Source: Desulfamplus sp. (GTDB taxonomy: Bacteria > Desulfobacterota > Desulfobacteria > Desulfobacterales > Desulfobacteraceae). From it: 64,000 nucleotides of DNA. Position 1 is the first letter of the stretch, and each line of letters opens with the position of its first letter. The stretch covers positions 1 through 64,000 of the forward strand of contig JADFZQ010000006.1 in assembly GCA_015232455.1 (NCBI GenBank). Direction: 5' to 3'. Under the pieces are notes generated by a model. The model was not told where the DNA came from and searched no databases. It saw only the letters and a program-made list of their open reading frames with translations. Shown piece after piece: positions 18,795 to 28,400 of this stretch. The position numbers and the translations under genes are program-made.

Positions 18795-18845
18795 AATATA
18801 TAAGTTTTTTAGTCTTTGTCAATTAAAAAATTGTGCAATGCACAA
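18795..18845 (-). promoter_or_regulatory. phasin promoter with upstream PhaR-type palindrome
   Basis: Reading leftward, TTGACA (18817-18822) is followed after 16 nt by TATATT (18795-18800), a strong sigma-70 pattern. Directly upstream is a perfect palindrome TTGTGCAATGCACAA at 18831-18845. It contains TGC-N3-GCA, which fits the CTGCN3-4GCAG type of site reported for Paracoccus PhaR. Promoter and operator roles are inferred. Confidence 0.65.
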
Positions 18846-18949
18846 AAAAAATATTATAAAGAATTGAGGATAATAATCTTTAATTTATACCTTAATATAA
18901 CTGTAAAATAAGAAAATATCAATTTGTTCTACTTTACAATGAAATAATG

Positions 18950-18978
18950 TTGACAAAAAAAATGGTGCAATGTAGCAT
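18950..18978 (+). promoter_or_regulatory. phaR promoter overlapping a TGC/GCA site
   Basis: TTGACA (18950-18955), 17-nt spacer, TAGCAT (18973-18978). The spacer and -10 contain TGCAATGTAGCA at 18966-18977, a spaced version of the palindrome at 18831. A bound repressor there would block its own promoter. The 332-nt region 18705-19036 holds only these control sites. Confidence 0.55.
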
Positions 18979-19036
18979 CTAACAAAAATCATTTTTTTAA
19001 ATATAACAGTTAAATATCTTTGGAGGACAATAGCGT

Positions 19037-19462
19037 TTGCCAAATAAAATTTCGATAAAAAAATATCCAAATAGACGATTATATAATACTCAACAAAGTG
19101 AATATGTAACATTAGAAGATGTTGCAGAACTTGTTAAAAAGGGATTCAGAGTAGAAGTTACAGATGTGAATACAGGAGAAGATGTAACTGCATTAGTATT
19201 AACACAGATCATTATGAACAAAGCTAAAGATGCTAAAGGGCTTTTGCCAGTCTCTCTTTTGCATCTTATAATTCAGTTTGGCGAAAACCTTTTGCATGAG
19301 TTTTTTGAAAAATATTTAGAAAAAAGCATCGAAAATTATTTAGATTACCGTAAACGAATGGACGACCAGATAAATGCTTACAATGCCTATCTTGAAATGG
19401 GCATGGATTTTTCAAGAATGGACTTTTCAAGTTTTACTGGAAAAACATCTAAACAAAAATAG
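19037..19462 (+). CDS. phaR: PHA synthesis repressor PhaR
   Basis: A 141-residue regulator with the PhaR DNA-binding N-domain (PF07879): 'IKKYPNRRLYNTQQSEYVTLEDVAELV' spans the hallmark block, split here as 'IKKYPNRRLYNT' and 'YVTLEDVAELV'. The C-terminal part carries a PHB-accumulation-type helix. PhaR senses polymer granules: free PhaR represses phasin genes and itself, and is titrated by nascent PHA. The start is TTG, supported by GGAGGA at 19022-19027 with a 9-nt spacer. It leads a rightward operon with the hydratase and DUF3141 genes. Confidence 0.9.
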   Translation: MPNKISIKKYPNRRLYNTQQSEYVTLEDVAELVKKGFRVEVTDVNTGEDVTALVLTQIIMNKAKDAKGLLPVSLLHLIIQFGENLLHEFFEKYLEKSIENYLDYRKRMDDQINAYNAYLEMGMDFSRMDFSSFTGKTSKQK

Positions 19463-19476
19463 GAGATAATTTCATT

Positions 19477-19902
19477 ATGAGTAGAACAATAGAAGAGCTT
19501 AAAATTGGCGATTTTGAAGAGTTTTCAAAAACAGTTTCAGAATCAGATATTTATCTGTTTGCTGGTGTAAGCGGTGATATGAACCCTGCACACATTAATG
19601 AACAGTATGCAGCAAATACATTTTTTAAAGGCAGAATTGCCCACGGTATTTTAGTTGGTAGTTTTATCTCAACAGTTATTGGAATGAAAATACCCGGACC
19701 TGGAACAATATACCTTGAGCAGAGTTATAAATTTTTAGCCCCTGTTCGTATAGGAGACACAATAACTGCACGAGTTGAAGTTATTGAGATAAAAAGCGAA
19801 AAAAACAAAGTTAATCTCAAAACTCAATGTTTTAACCAAAATGGCGTTATGGTAATTGATGGAACAGCTCTTGTAAGCCCCCCAAAACAGAAAAAGCAAT
19901 AA
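19477..19902 (+). CDS. phaJ: MaoC-like (R)-specific enoyl-CoA hydratase
   Basis: A 141-residue hotdog-fold hydratase. The hydratase-2 motif is present: Asp in 'VSGDMNPAHINEQYA' and His, followed by 'FKGRIAHGIL'. PhaJ-type enzymes turn trans-enoyl-CoA from beta-oxidation into (R)-3-hydroxyacyl-CoA, the monomer for PHA synthase. It lies 14 nt after phaR, so it belongs to the same operon. This links fatty acid breakdown to polymer supply in this organism (inference). Confidence 0.87.
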   Translation: MSRTIEELKIGDFEEFSKTVSESDIYLFAGVSGDMNPAHINEQYAANTFFKGRIAHGILVGSFISTVIGMKIPGPGTIYLEQSYKFLAPVRIGDTITARVEVIEIKSEKNKVNLKTQCFNQNGVMVIDGTALVSPPKQKKQ

Positions 19903-19932
19903 CGGACAATTTATTTTAAGGGATATTATATT

Positions 19933-22290
19933 ATGAAAGAATTTATATTTCCAAAATCCATAATGCCAGAATCAGTAGAGAAAATTTCCCATATCTTTGA
20001 AGATGGATATGACTACATGATAGATGCTGCCCAAAGATCAACTCTATTTTTGGATATTCTAAGAAAAAGAGGCAATGGTTATCTTGAACACCTCCACCAA
20101 GGGCAGCCTCCTGTTCTTGTGTTTGATTATGAGGTAATAAGCGATGGAAGAAAAAGAGAAAAGCCAGTTAATTATCAGTTAGTCAGAATAGTTGGCTTTA
20201 AGCCAGAGGCAAATATCACAACACCTCCAAAAGAGACACCTATTGCCCCAAATAAACGCCCGATTGTTGTTATGGACCCAAGAGCAGGTCATGGACCGGG
20301 AATTGGTGGCTCAAAGATGGATTCTCAGATAGGGGTTGCAATGAGAGCAGGTTATCCTGTCTATTTTATGATGTTTTTTACAGAACCAATGCCCGGTCAA
20401 ACAATTGCAGATGTTCAGCAGTGTCAGGTGCATTTTCTTGAAGAGGTTTTTGCTCGTCATCCTGAAGCCCCAAAACCAGCCATTATTGGCAATTGCCAAG
20501 CTGGTTGGGCAGCATCGCTTATTGCTGCTGATAGACCTGATGTTACTGGTCCCCTTGTATTGAATGGCTCACCCCTATCATATTGGGGAGGCGTTAGAGG
20601 TGGACACCCAATGCGTTATCGTGGTGGACTTTTTGGCGGAAGTTGGCTTGCATCTTTATCAAGTGATCTTGGAAATGGTAAATTTGACGGTGCCCAGCTT
20701 GTTGAAGGTTTTGAAAAGCTTAACCCTGCAAATACGTTGTGGAGTAAGCTTTATAATGTCTATTCAAAAGTTGATACAGAAGAGCAGAGATTTCTTGATT
20801 TTGAAAAATGGTGGGGCGGTTTTTTTCTTATGAGCAGGGAAGAGATAAAGTTCATTGTGAGTCATCTTTTTATAAGTGATGAACTTGAACAGGGGTTTCT
20901 CAAGCTCCATGAAGGCAGGTATATAAATCTTAAAAATTTCAAAAGTCCTATTTTGGTATTTGCCTCAAGAGGCGATAACATAACACCTCCACAACAGGCT
21001 CTAAACTGGATACCAAGAGTGTATAAAACCACCGAAGAGATCAAAAAATTTGGACAGGTAATTATCTATATGCTTCACGAAGATGTGGGACATCTTGGTA
21101 TTTTTGTATCAAGTAAGGTAAACCAAAAAGAACACAAAGAGATAATTGGGTGTGTTGAGGCAATTGAGTTTCTCTCTCCGGGTCTTTATGAGATGGTGAT
21201 TCAAGAGGGACCAAGCCAACCTTGGCTGCATGATCATGGGGTAAAGTTTATTGAGAGAGATGTTAAAGATATTCTTGCTATGGATGATGAATCAGAAGAG
21301 GAAGAGGCTTTCCACTCTGTGGCTGCCGTCTCTAACTTTAATGATAAACTTTATCAAGATTTCTTAAGTCCGTGGGTTAGAATGCTCTCCTCTGATTTTT
21401 CAGCAGAGATTGTGCGTCAGATGCACCCTTTAAGAGTTGAAAGATATATCTGGTCTGATATGAACCCAATGATGGCTTTAATTAAACCTATGGCAAACAT
21501 AGTAAATGCAAGCAGATTTAAGGCAAAAAAAGATAATGCTTTTACTAAAATTGAGAAACATTTTTCAGATATGGTTGTTGATACTTTAGAGCTTTATCGC
21601 CAAACTCGTGATAATCTATTTGAAACCATGTTTTATAGTATGTATGGCAATGATTGGTCAAAATCTCTATTTTTTAATCCTGAAAGCCAATCTACTGAAA
21701 GCGATCTTGCAATTAAAAAGAAAAAAACAGAGCTTTTTGAGGAGATTCAAACCCAATTTTGGCATACTGCAATGAAAAAGGGTGGTTTTGAAGAGGCAAT
21801 TATCCGAATCATTGTCGCTGTTACAAAAGCAGATAGTGTAATGGGTATGAGCGAATATGGTGCTGCTGAAGAGTATATTAGAAATGACGAGCGTCTTAAA
21901 AAAATTAAGCCTGAACGGTTAAAGAACATGATACGTGAGCAGTCTGCTATTATAGAAAAGGACAAAGAGCTTGCTCTTACAACCTTAGCTGATCTATTGC
22001 CTGATAGAGAAGATAGAATTACAGCAGTTGAGTTTGCAAATATCATTGCCAATGCTGACGATCAACTCAATCCTAAAGAGATTTCTGTTCTTAAAACCAT
22101 AGAGACCGTGCTGCTTAAAGATGTTTTTTCTTTTCCATCGGTTAAGAAAGAGGAACAGCCTGTGGTTGTTAAGAAAGATGATAACACTGTAAGCGTTAAG
22201 AAAGATGAGCAAACTGTGGTTGTTAAAAAGAATGACAAAGCTGTTAGCGTTAATAAAGACGAGAACCTCGCAAGTGTTAAGAAAAAATAA
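19933..22290 (+). CDS. DUF3141 protein, PHA synthase-like
   Basis: A 785-residue protein of the DUF3141 family (PF11339), commonly found in PHA loci. An alpha/beta-hydrolase-type half includes Cys188 in 'GNCQAGWA', which fits the G-x-C-x-[GA]-G nucleophile box of PhaC. 'ASRGDNITPP' and 'EDVGHLGIF' offer acidic and His partners. The C-terminal 350 residues are helical and of unknown role ('DDRLNPKE'-like acidic segments near the end). The last 50 residues are repeats of the type V-V-V-K-K-D-D/E, very lysine-rich. It could be a second polymerase or a depolymerase/granule protein. Third gene of the phaR operon, 30 nt after phaJ. Confidence 0.8.
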   Translation: MKEFIFPKSIMPESVEKISHIFEDGYDYMIDAAQRSTLFLDILRKRGNGYLEHLHQGQPPVLVFDYEVISDGRKREKPVNYQLVRIVGFKPEANITTPPKETPIAPNKRPIVVMDPRAGHGPGIGGSKMDSQIGVAMRAGYPVYFMMFFTEPMPGQTIADVQQCQVHFLEEVFARHPEAPKPAIIGNCQAGWAASLIAADRPDVTGPLVLNGSPLSYWGGVRGGHPMRYRGGLFGGSWLASLSSDLGNGKFDGAQLVEGFEKLNPANTLWSKLYNVYSKVDTEEQRFLDFEKWWGGFFLMSREEIKFIVSHLFISDELEQGFLKLHEGRYINLKNFKSPILVFASRGDNITPPQQALNWIPRVYKTTEEIKKFGQVIIYMLHEDVGHLGIFVSSKVNQKEHKEIIGCVEAIEFLSPGLYEMVIQEGPSQPWLHDHGVKFIERDVKDILAMDDESEEEEAFHSVAAVSNFNDKLYQDFLSPWVRMLSSDFSAEIVRQMHPLRVERYIWSDMNPMMALIKPMANIVNASRFKAKKDNAFTKIEKHFSDMVVDTLELYRQTRDNLFETMFYSMYGNDWSKSLFFNPESQSTESDLAIKKKKTELFEEIQTQFWHTAMKKGGFEEAIIRIIVAVTKADSVMGMSEYGAAEEYIRNDERLKKIKPERLKNMIREQSAIIEKDKELALTTLADLLPDREDRITAVEFANIIANADDQLNPKEISVLKTIETVLLKDVFSFPSVKKEEQPVVVKKDDNTVSVKKDEQTVVVKKNDKAVSVNKDENLASVKKK

Positions 22291-22380
22291 TATCAAATAA
22301 GCGTAAAAAAAAGATTAATCACCATGAATTTTAAGTCTTGTTCGGGAGTTTCAATCGGACATTAATTGCAGTGCCGCTGG

Positions 22381-25068
22381 TCAGGCAATAGACTGCACAG
22401 AAGCCAAACGTGTCACTGAAGAGAGACGTAATCTTTTTTCAGTGACCTCCAGCAGCTTCCAGAGGACGATAGGGGCGTCCAGAATCATGCACCATGGAAT
22501 ACGGATGAGTTCGCACTCGCCGCTGGCCTGAAAATTCCACCTTATATCAACAGTGCGAAAGTGCCGGTGTTCACCAAAAAATGCATTAGGATTTAATGTT
22601 TCAAGAAGTTCTCCTGAAGTATCTCTCATCATAATCCGACCTTTTTTAATGAGCCATAAACAGGATTCATCATCTATATTGACAAATGCTTTGTCCGGCA
22701 GCGAAACCGAGCTTAAGGATTGCGAAAGGGTATTTAGAAAGGAAAATGAAGTCTGTTCTCCAAATAACCATGTTCCTCGCAGAAACCTAATCTTCTCCAG
22801 ACGTCCTGCAAGCTTTTCCATAATGCCGTTAGTTTCCAGAAATATCCTAAACAGAGTAGAAGCTATCATTATTGTCGCTGTATGGGAAGCAGCCCTGTAT
22901 GTCCCGTTGTCCATGATTCCATCGTTTAATATCTGTCTTAGACCCATGAAAGAACCAAATCCGAGGTAATTATTTATCCCATGCTCTGCATTCAGATATA
23001 GCACCCTGCCAGCAATGATCATTTCTACGACAGAGCTCTTTTCATCGTGTCGGCTGATTATTGTACCTGCGTTATATTCTTTTATATGCCCATTTAGAAG
23101 CATTCGAATATCATCATCAGAAGTTTCAGGAAATAAATCTCTAAGAGCGTAGAATGCCCTCTGTCGACGATGATCCTGCTCTCCAGGTATAAGGATGTCG
23201 ATAGCACCCAGAGATGTTTCGGAACCGATTTCCATCTCTTTTGTAGTCAATCTACGGGCAAAGTGCGATAGAATTAACCTTTTTGAGGGATCATTGAGAA
23301 AATCAAGGGCAGAACCATGGATAAGTCCTCCACCTATGTCTAATTTTTTTAAATCTGCCGGAAGCAGATACGCTTTTTTAACCCCTTCAATAAAATCGAT
23401 GGGAACATCTGCTTCTCCTTCACCGACCATTTTATCAAGAACCTCGAAAGAAGAAATATCTGCCCAGTGGGCGTATGTCTTATAACCTGTTCCATCTAAA
23501 GCACGGAACATAAACAGGTTTGTTTCCACAGGATGGGGGGAGTAAATGGGCATGACTTCTAATCCGCCGAATCTGTTCCATGTATCGAATTTTAGATCAT
23601 GAATGTCAAAAAAGTGTCCAAACTTATCCACTTCAATGGACATGAGGGCGGCAAATTTTCTGGCAACCGATTCACGGATCAAAGGTGTGGCATAATATTT
23701 TATCCGCCGATCTGTCCTTATCAGATCAGGTAAGCCGGCAAAATGATCATCATGGGCATGGGTGTGAAAGATCCCCTCTACCTCACTAATGTCTATGCCC
23801 AGGGCGTTGAGAGTATTGAGAACACCAGGTGCGGCATCAATGAGATATATTCGTCCTTGGAACATGATAACACTACCCATGCTGGGACGTTCAGTATCCC
23901 ATCCATCTCCTTCTCCTGTGTGTATTACTGCAAAATAGTGGCGTTGAACACGATGATAAGGTAAAGGATATGGAGATGTGTATAGCACTTTATTTGGCAG
24001 GTTCAGATCAATATCAGCACTTTCTCCCCTGTAGGTAAAACGAAACCTGTTAAAGTCAATACGTTGAACAAAAACTCCTTTGCAGATTTCCACTGGCATT
24101 TTATCTACTACAATAGTCTCCAAAAATGCACTCGGTTCTCGAATCTGACCAAAGGCAAACTTCAACTTGATCCGCATTATAATTTCAGCGGTTTCTTGAT
24201 CAATACCGGAAGCTAGAATCTCTTCCATGGAAAGAAGACCGTAATTACCGCGATGTATATATTCAAGTTGAGCTTTGACTTGATCAGCAGAACCTATAAG
24301 TATAGGTTTGCGTCCTGAGTTGTTAGGGTGGCCGGGTATCGCCATGCCCTGTCTGTAGAGCATTTGAAGTACAGGAAATTCCGCCAGGTTGGCAAATCTT
24401 CCGTTCTGTACCAGCAAATCGGAAAGGAGGATGGCGTTGGGTCCAGTTTCAAAGCTGATACCATCTTTAACAGCCGGGCTGTTAAGCCCTTTGCGCATAA
24501 GGAGCTTTACTACTTCTCCGGGACAGCCGCAGAGTATCCTTAAATCCACTTCAGGCACTTGCAACCAATAAACACCTTGTCCGACCGTTATAGTTAGAAG
24601 GTTTCCCATAGCTTTTCTAAGGGCGTCCTGTGTTTTTAAAAGTTCGCTTGTACGCAAACTAACCTCTTTTTCAAGGAGCTGTTTCTGATTAGCCATGGAC
24701 AAATGGATACGCAACCTGGCAGATAGGATAGCAGGGCTAAAAGGTTTGGTGAGATAATCTACTGCCCCTGCCTCCAATCCTTTTGTCTCATCTATCTCCT
24801 GCCCTTTTGCAGTAATAAAGATAACAGGAATCTCTTTTGTAGTCTCGTTGGCCTTCAATCGTTTACACACTTCAAAACCATCCATCTCAGGCATCATAAC
24901 ATCCAGCAGAATAATATCTATGGAAGGTTCAGATTGAGCCATTTTTAATGCTTGCTCTCCATTTTTAGCAACTATGATCCTGTAGTGATCTGACAGCAAG
25001 TTGATGAGTATGTGAATATTAACCTTTTGATCTTCAACAACCAGTATTTTGGGCTTTTTTTCTATCAC
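22381..25068 (-). CDS. REC / metallo-beta-lactamase / tandem cNMP-binding fusion
   Basis: An 895-residue cytosolic fusion. Residues 7-125 are a receiver with Asp56 in 'ILLDVMMPEMDG' and Lys108. Residues 160-370 are an unrecognised region starting 'NLLTITVGQGVYWLQ'. A metallo-beta-lactamase-fold domain follows (about 375-620) with the metal motif H437-x-H439-x-D441-H442 and a later 'SPHPVET' His. Two cyclic-nucleotide-binding-like beta-rolls close the protein (about 650-760 and 775-885). Composition is visibly richer in G+C than both neighbours, and it stands alone between convergent and divergent genes, suggesting transfer. It may be a phospho-regulated hydrolase or an oxygen/redox sensor (diiron MBL proteins exist); its substrate is unknown. 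Confidence 0.8.
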   Translation of the reverse strand: MIEKKPKILVVEDQKVNIHILINLLSDHYRIIVAKNGEQALKMAQSEPSIDIILLDVMMPEMDGFEVCKRLKANETTKEIPVIFITAKGQEIDETKGLEAGAVDYLTKPFSPAILSARLRIHLSMANQKQLLEKEVSLRTSELLKTQDALRKAMGNLLTITVGQGVYWLQVPEVDLRILCGCPGEVVKLLMRKGLNSPAVKDGISFETGPNAILLSDLLVQNGRFANLAEFPVLQMLYRQGMAIPGHPNNSGRKPILIGSADQVKAQLEYIHRGNYGLLSMEEILASGIDQETAEIIMRIKLKFAFGQIREPSAFLETIVVDKMPVEICKGVFVQRIDFNRFRFTYRGESADIDLNLPNKVLYTSPYPLPYHRVQRHYFAVIHTGEGDGWDTERPSMGSVIMFQGRIYLIDAAPGVLNTLNALGIDISEVEGIFHTHAHDDHFAGLPDLIRTDRRIKYYATPLIRESVARKFAALMSIEVDKFGHFFDIHDLKFDTWNRFGGLEVMPIYSPHPVETNLFMFRALDGTGYKTYAHWADISSFEVLDKMVGEGEADVPIDFIEGVKKAYLLPADLKKLDIGGGLIHGSALDFLNDPSKRLILSHFARRLTTKEMEIGSETSLGAIDILIPGEQDHRRQRAFYALRDLFPETSDDDIRMLLNGHIKEYNAGTIISRHDEKSSVVEMIIAGRVLYLNAEHGINNYLGFGSFMGLRQILNDGIMDNGTYRAASHTATIMIASTLFRIFLETNGIMEKLAGRLEKIRFLRGTWLFGEQTSFSFLNTLSQSLSSVSLPDKAFVNIDDESCLWLIKKGRIMMRDTSGELLETLNPNAFFGEHRHFRTVDIRWNFQASGECELIRIPWCMILDAPIVLWKLLEVTEKRLRLSSVTRLASVQSIA

Positions 25069-25270
25069 TTTTGATTTTTCTCCATATATGCTGCGTTAGA
25101 GTTTTTATAAATTGACATGGCAGAAACCAGCCTTTAAACTCAATTTATATGCCCTGCGAGGTTTCTTCCCTAAGTTCCATGTTTAGTTGTTCCAGACAGG
25201 AGATTGGCGTTATAAGAGAACTGTTAAAAAAAGTCGTTAGACCTGAGACATTTTCAATATACAGAATGAT

Positions 25271-25396
25271 ATGGAATATGGCAAAGAGGAAATTGCAGGT
25301 CAATCGCATGAAGTTGATAATTCACTTATTCCGATCACTAAAGAGAAGCAACACAAAAGCGTTAAAAGGGGCGGTTTTCTGCTCCAGAATTTATGA
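25271..25396 (+). pseudogene. possible 3' remnant of a lost gene
   Basis: The 413-nt gap between the REC-MBL gene and the macroglobulin start has no clear gene. This 41-codon frame (ATG at 25271) reads 'MEYGKEEIAGQSHEVDNS' and ends '..RGGFLLQNL', with a natural-looking soluble composition but stops just upstream and no ribosome binding site. It may be the tail of a decayed gene. A competing frame at 25149-25403 looks random. A half-copy of the AAACTCAATTTAT repeat arm lies at about 25134-25150. Confidence 0.25.
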
Positions 25397-25481
25397 GTAT
25401 TGACAGGTGATTGAATTGCTATATAAGGATTCTTTGAAGGATAGGTTATCTAATAAAAGGTTTATAGGGAGGTATTTTGAT

Positions 25482-28400
25482 ATGAAGAATTCATTTATTG
25501 CTACCTTAATTGCTATTTTTGTCTCTGTTGTGATTTTATCTCCTCTATCTCTAATATCGTGTTTTAAGACCGTTCATGCAGAAAATGCTTCAAAAGCACC
25601 TCTTACAATCACAAGAATAACTCCATCTGGTGAGGATATTGATAACCAAAGCCAGATTGTGATTCAATTTGACCAAAAGGTTGTTCCTATTGGAAAAATG
25701 GAAAGAGATGGAAAAGAGATTCCAATTAAAATAACTCCTGAACTCAAAGGTCAGTGGAGATGGCTAAATTCTTCTGATCTTTCATTTAATGTTGATCTTG
25801 CTGACAAAATGAAGTTAGCAACTAAATATACAATTACCATAAGTCCAGGAATTATGACGCAAGATGGAGCAACACTTGCAAAGCCTTTTGTTCATACATT
25901 TATAACTCGGCGACCTTCAATCTCCTATTACGAATTTCGCACATGGAGAACCCCTGGCACTCCTGTAATTGCACTTCACTTTAATCAACCAGTAACTAAA
26001 GATTCTGTTTCTCAAAAGATTATATTTTCTCTTGAAAATGACTCTCTTTATAACAACCCTGTTCAGGTTGAGAGTTCTAAAAAAGGGATAGAAAATAATA
26101 ACAGCATAGGAGAAAAAAATAGAGAGATAAAAGTTGATACAACATGGCTTATCTCCCCTACAAATGAGCTTCCTTTAGATAGCAAAATACGATTGATTGC
26201 AAACTATGGAATTTTGTCGGCTCTTGGCAGCGAAACAAGCATTGAGAGAAAAGATATTGTAGAATTTAACACTTTTCCTGAATTTAAGTTCGCTGGAATA
26301 AGATGCTACACAATAAAAGATAACAATCCAATTATAATATCGCCTGAGCAATCATTATCAGGAGATTTAGAGCATATTGTTGATCCAAGGGGTTATACAG
26401 AGCTTCTATTTACAGCTCCTGTAAGTTTTGAAGAGATTAAAGATAATGTCATCTTTTTACCTGATCTTGCTCAAGGTCAAAAAGATTATGACCCTTGGGC
26501 AAATGCCTACAATAACTATGGACTCAATTTCCCACACACAAAAGGAGAGCTTTATGGTGTTGCTTTTCCCCAATATTTAAAGGCATGGCAGCAATATACA
26601 ATTTTTCAAAAGAGTGCCGAAAGAGTGCAAGACTCTACCGTTGGCTCTTACGTTAAAGATATGTTTGGTAGAACGCTTGATAAGCCTATTGACTTCACAT
26701 TTTACACAGATCACAGAAAAGCAGGGTATCAGATTCTCCATGAGACAGGCGTTTTAGAAAAAAATATTGACAGCGAAGTTCCTGTGGCTGTTACTAACAT
26801 TGACGAAATGACCATCTCCTACAATGTTTTAACAAGCCCTATCAGCCCCACCTCCTCCCCCCTCCCCAATGGAGAGGGGAATAATAATTACTCCCTCCCC
26901 TTGGAAAGGGCTGGGGAGAGGCAGAATAAAGCAGCTCAAACTGCCCCATATTTCAAAAAAAACATTGTTAAATCAAACTTGAGAGTTCAAGACCTTGCTT
27001 ACTTTATACCTCTTGGTGTTCGTGAAATGTTAAATAACAATAGCGGTGCAGTTTATGGAAAGGTAGTATCAACATTGCCTGCTATTGAGAAAAATGAGAG
27101 AGATACCGTATTTTTTACTGTAGTAACTCCTTGGCAGATTCACGCAAAAGTTGGACATTTCAACACATTAGTATGGATTACAAGTCTTGTAACTGGAGAA
27201 CCAGCCTCTGGTGTTACTGTAACGGTGCATCGTGATCTTGTGGAAAATCTAACTCTAAATAACCAACCAATTGCTGAAAGCATAACTGACGAAAATGGAG
27301 TTGCAATGCTTCCCGGTATGGTTATTCTTGATCCAAAGCGTGAAACCTTTAATGACTCGTGGGAATATGGACATCAAAGGCTTATCATAAAAGCAGCAAA
27401 GAATAACGATGGCAACACTGCTCAAAAAATTGCGGGGAAAGCGGAGCAAAACAGCGATCTCGCAATCATGCCGCTAACCTATAGCCATGATTTTTCTGTG
27501 TCGCTTTGGAGAGTATCAGAAGGGAATATATCTTCTAATACAGAGCCTAAATATGCTCATATTCACGCATGGGGAACAACCCCGCAAGGAATCTACAAAG
27601 CAGGAGATTCCATTGACTATAAAATTTATGTAAGAGATCAAAATAACAACACTTTTACCCCTCCTCCGCAATCAGGATATAACTTAGCAATAACTGACCC
27701 AACTGGTAAAAACGTATTTGAGCAGAAAGATATAAACCTTTCAGAATTTAGTGCATTTCATGGACAATATACAGTGCCTAAAAATGGTGCAATTGGGTGG
27801 TATCGATTTAGTTTATCAGCATCTTTTTTAGATAGATCGTGGGAACCCCTTAAAGTATTAGTTACCGATTTCACACCATCGCCATTTAAAGTCTCAACTG
27901 AACTTAACGGAGATCACTTTAAACCAGAAGATACTCTCAACATTGAAACTTCAGCTTATCTTCACTCTGGCGGTCCATATAGCGATGCCTCTGCCCGTGT
28001 AACTGTAAGGTTAAAAGAGATATTGTTTGAGCCTGATAACCCTATTGCAAATGGCTTTATATTTTATAAATCTGCTGGTGGAAGTGAGAATGATTTTGCA
28101 ACTCATAATGAGGATAATGAAAATAGCGTTAAATTAGCTGATTCTAATCAAGAGCTTGAAAAAACATCTGATTCTATTCAAGAGTCTGAAGAGGAATATG
28201 ATGAAGGTGATGAATATAATGAGAGTGATGAAGTTGAATACCCTTCAGATGCTCCTGAACTTTTGTTAGAAAAAACAGCAACTCTTGACGATCAAGGTAT
28301 ATTAAAAAATAGCCTTCCTTTATCAAATATATTGGAAAGCTCTACAAATATATCCTCAAACTCTGCAAATTTCTCTTCAGAGGCTAAAATTTCATCAGAG

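Noticed and set aside
22553-24571. Several open frames on the plus strand across the REC-MBL gene
   Set aside because: They are shadows: the minus-strand frame is continuous with recognisable domains, and the plus-strand frames have no motifs.
25149-25403. 84-codon open frame upstream of the macroglobulin gene
   Set aside because: Composition looks random and basic, there is no ribosome binding site, and a competing frame in the same stretch looks more protein-like. I treat the area as intergenic with a possible relic.
25407-25481. GTG start extending the macroglobulin by 25 residues
   Set aside because: It would place a charged stretch before the signal peptide. The ATG at 25482 has a strong GGGAGGT at ideal spacing.
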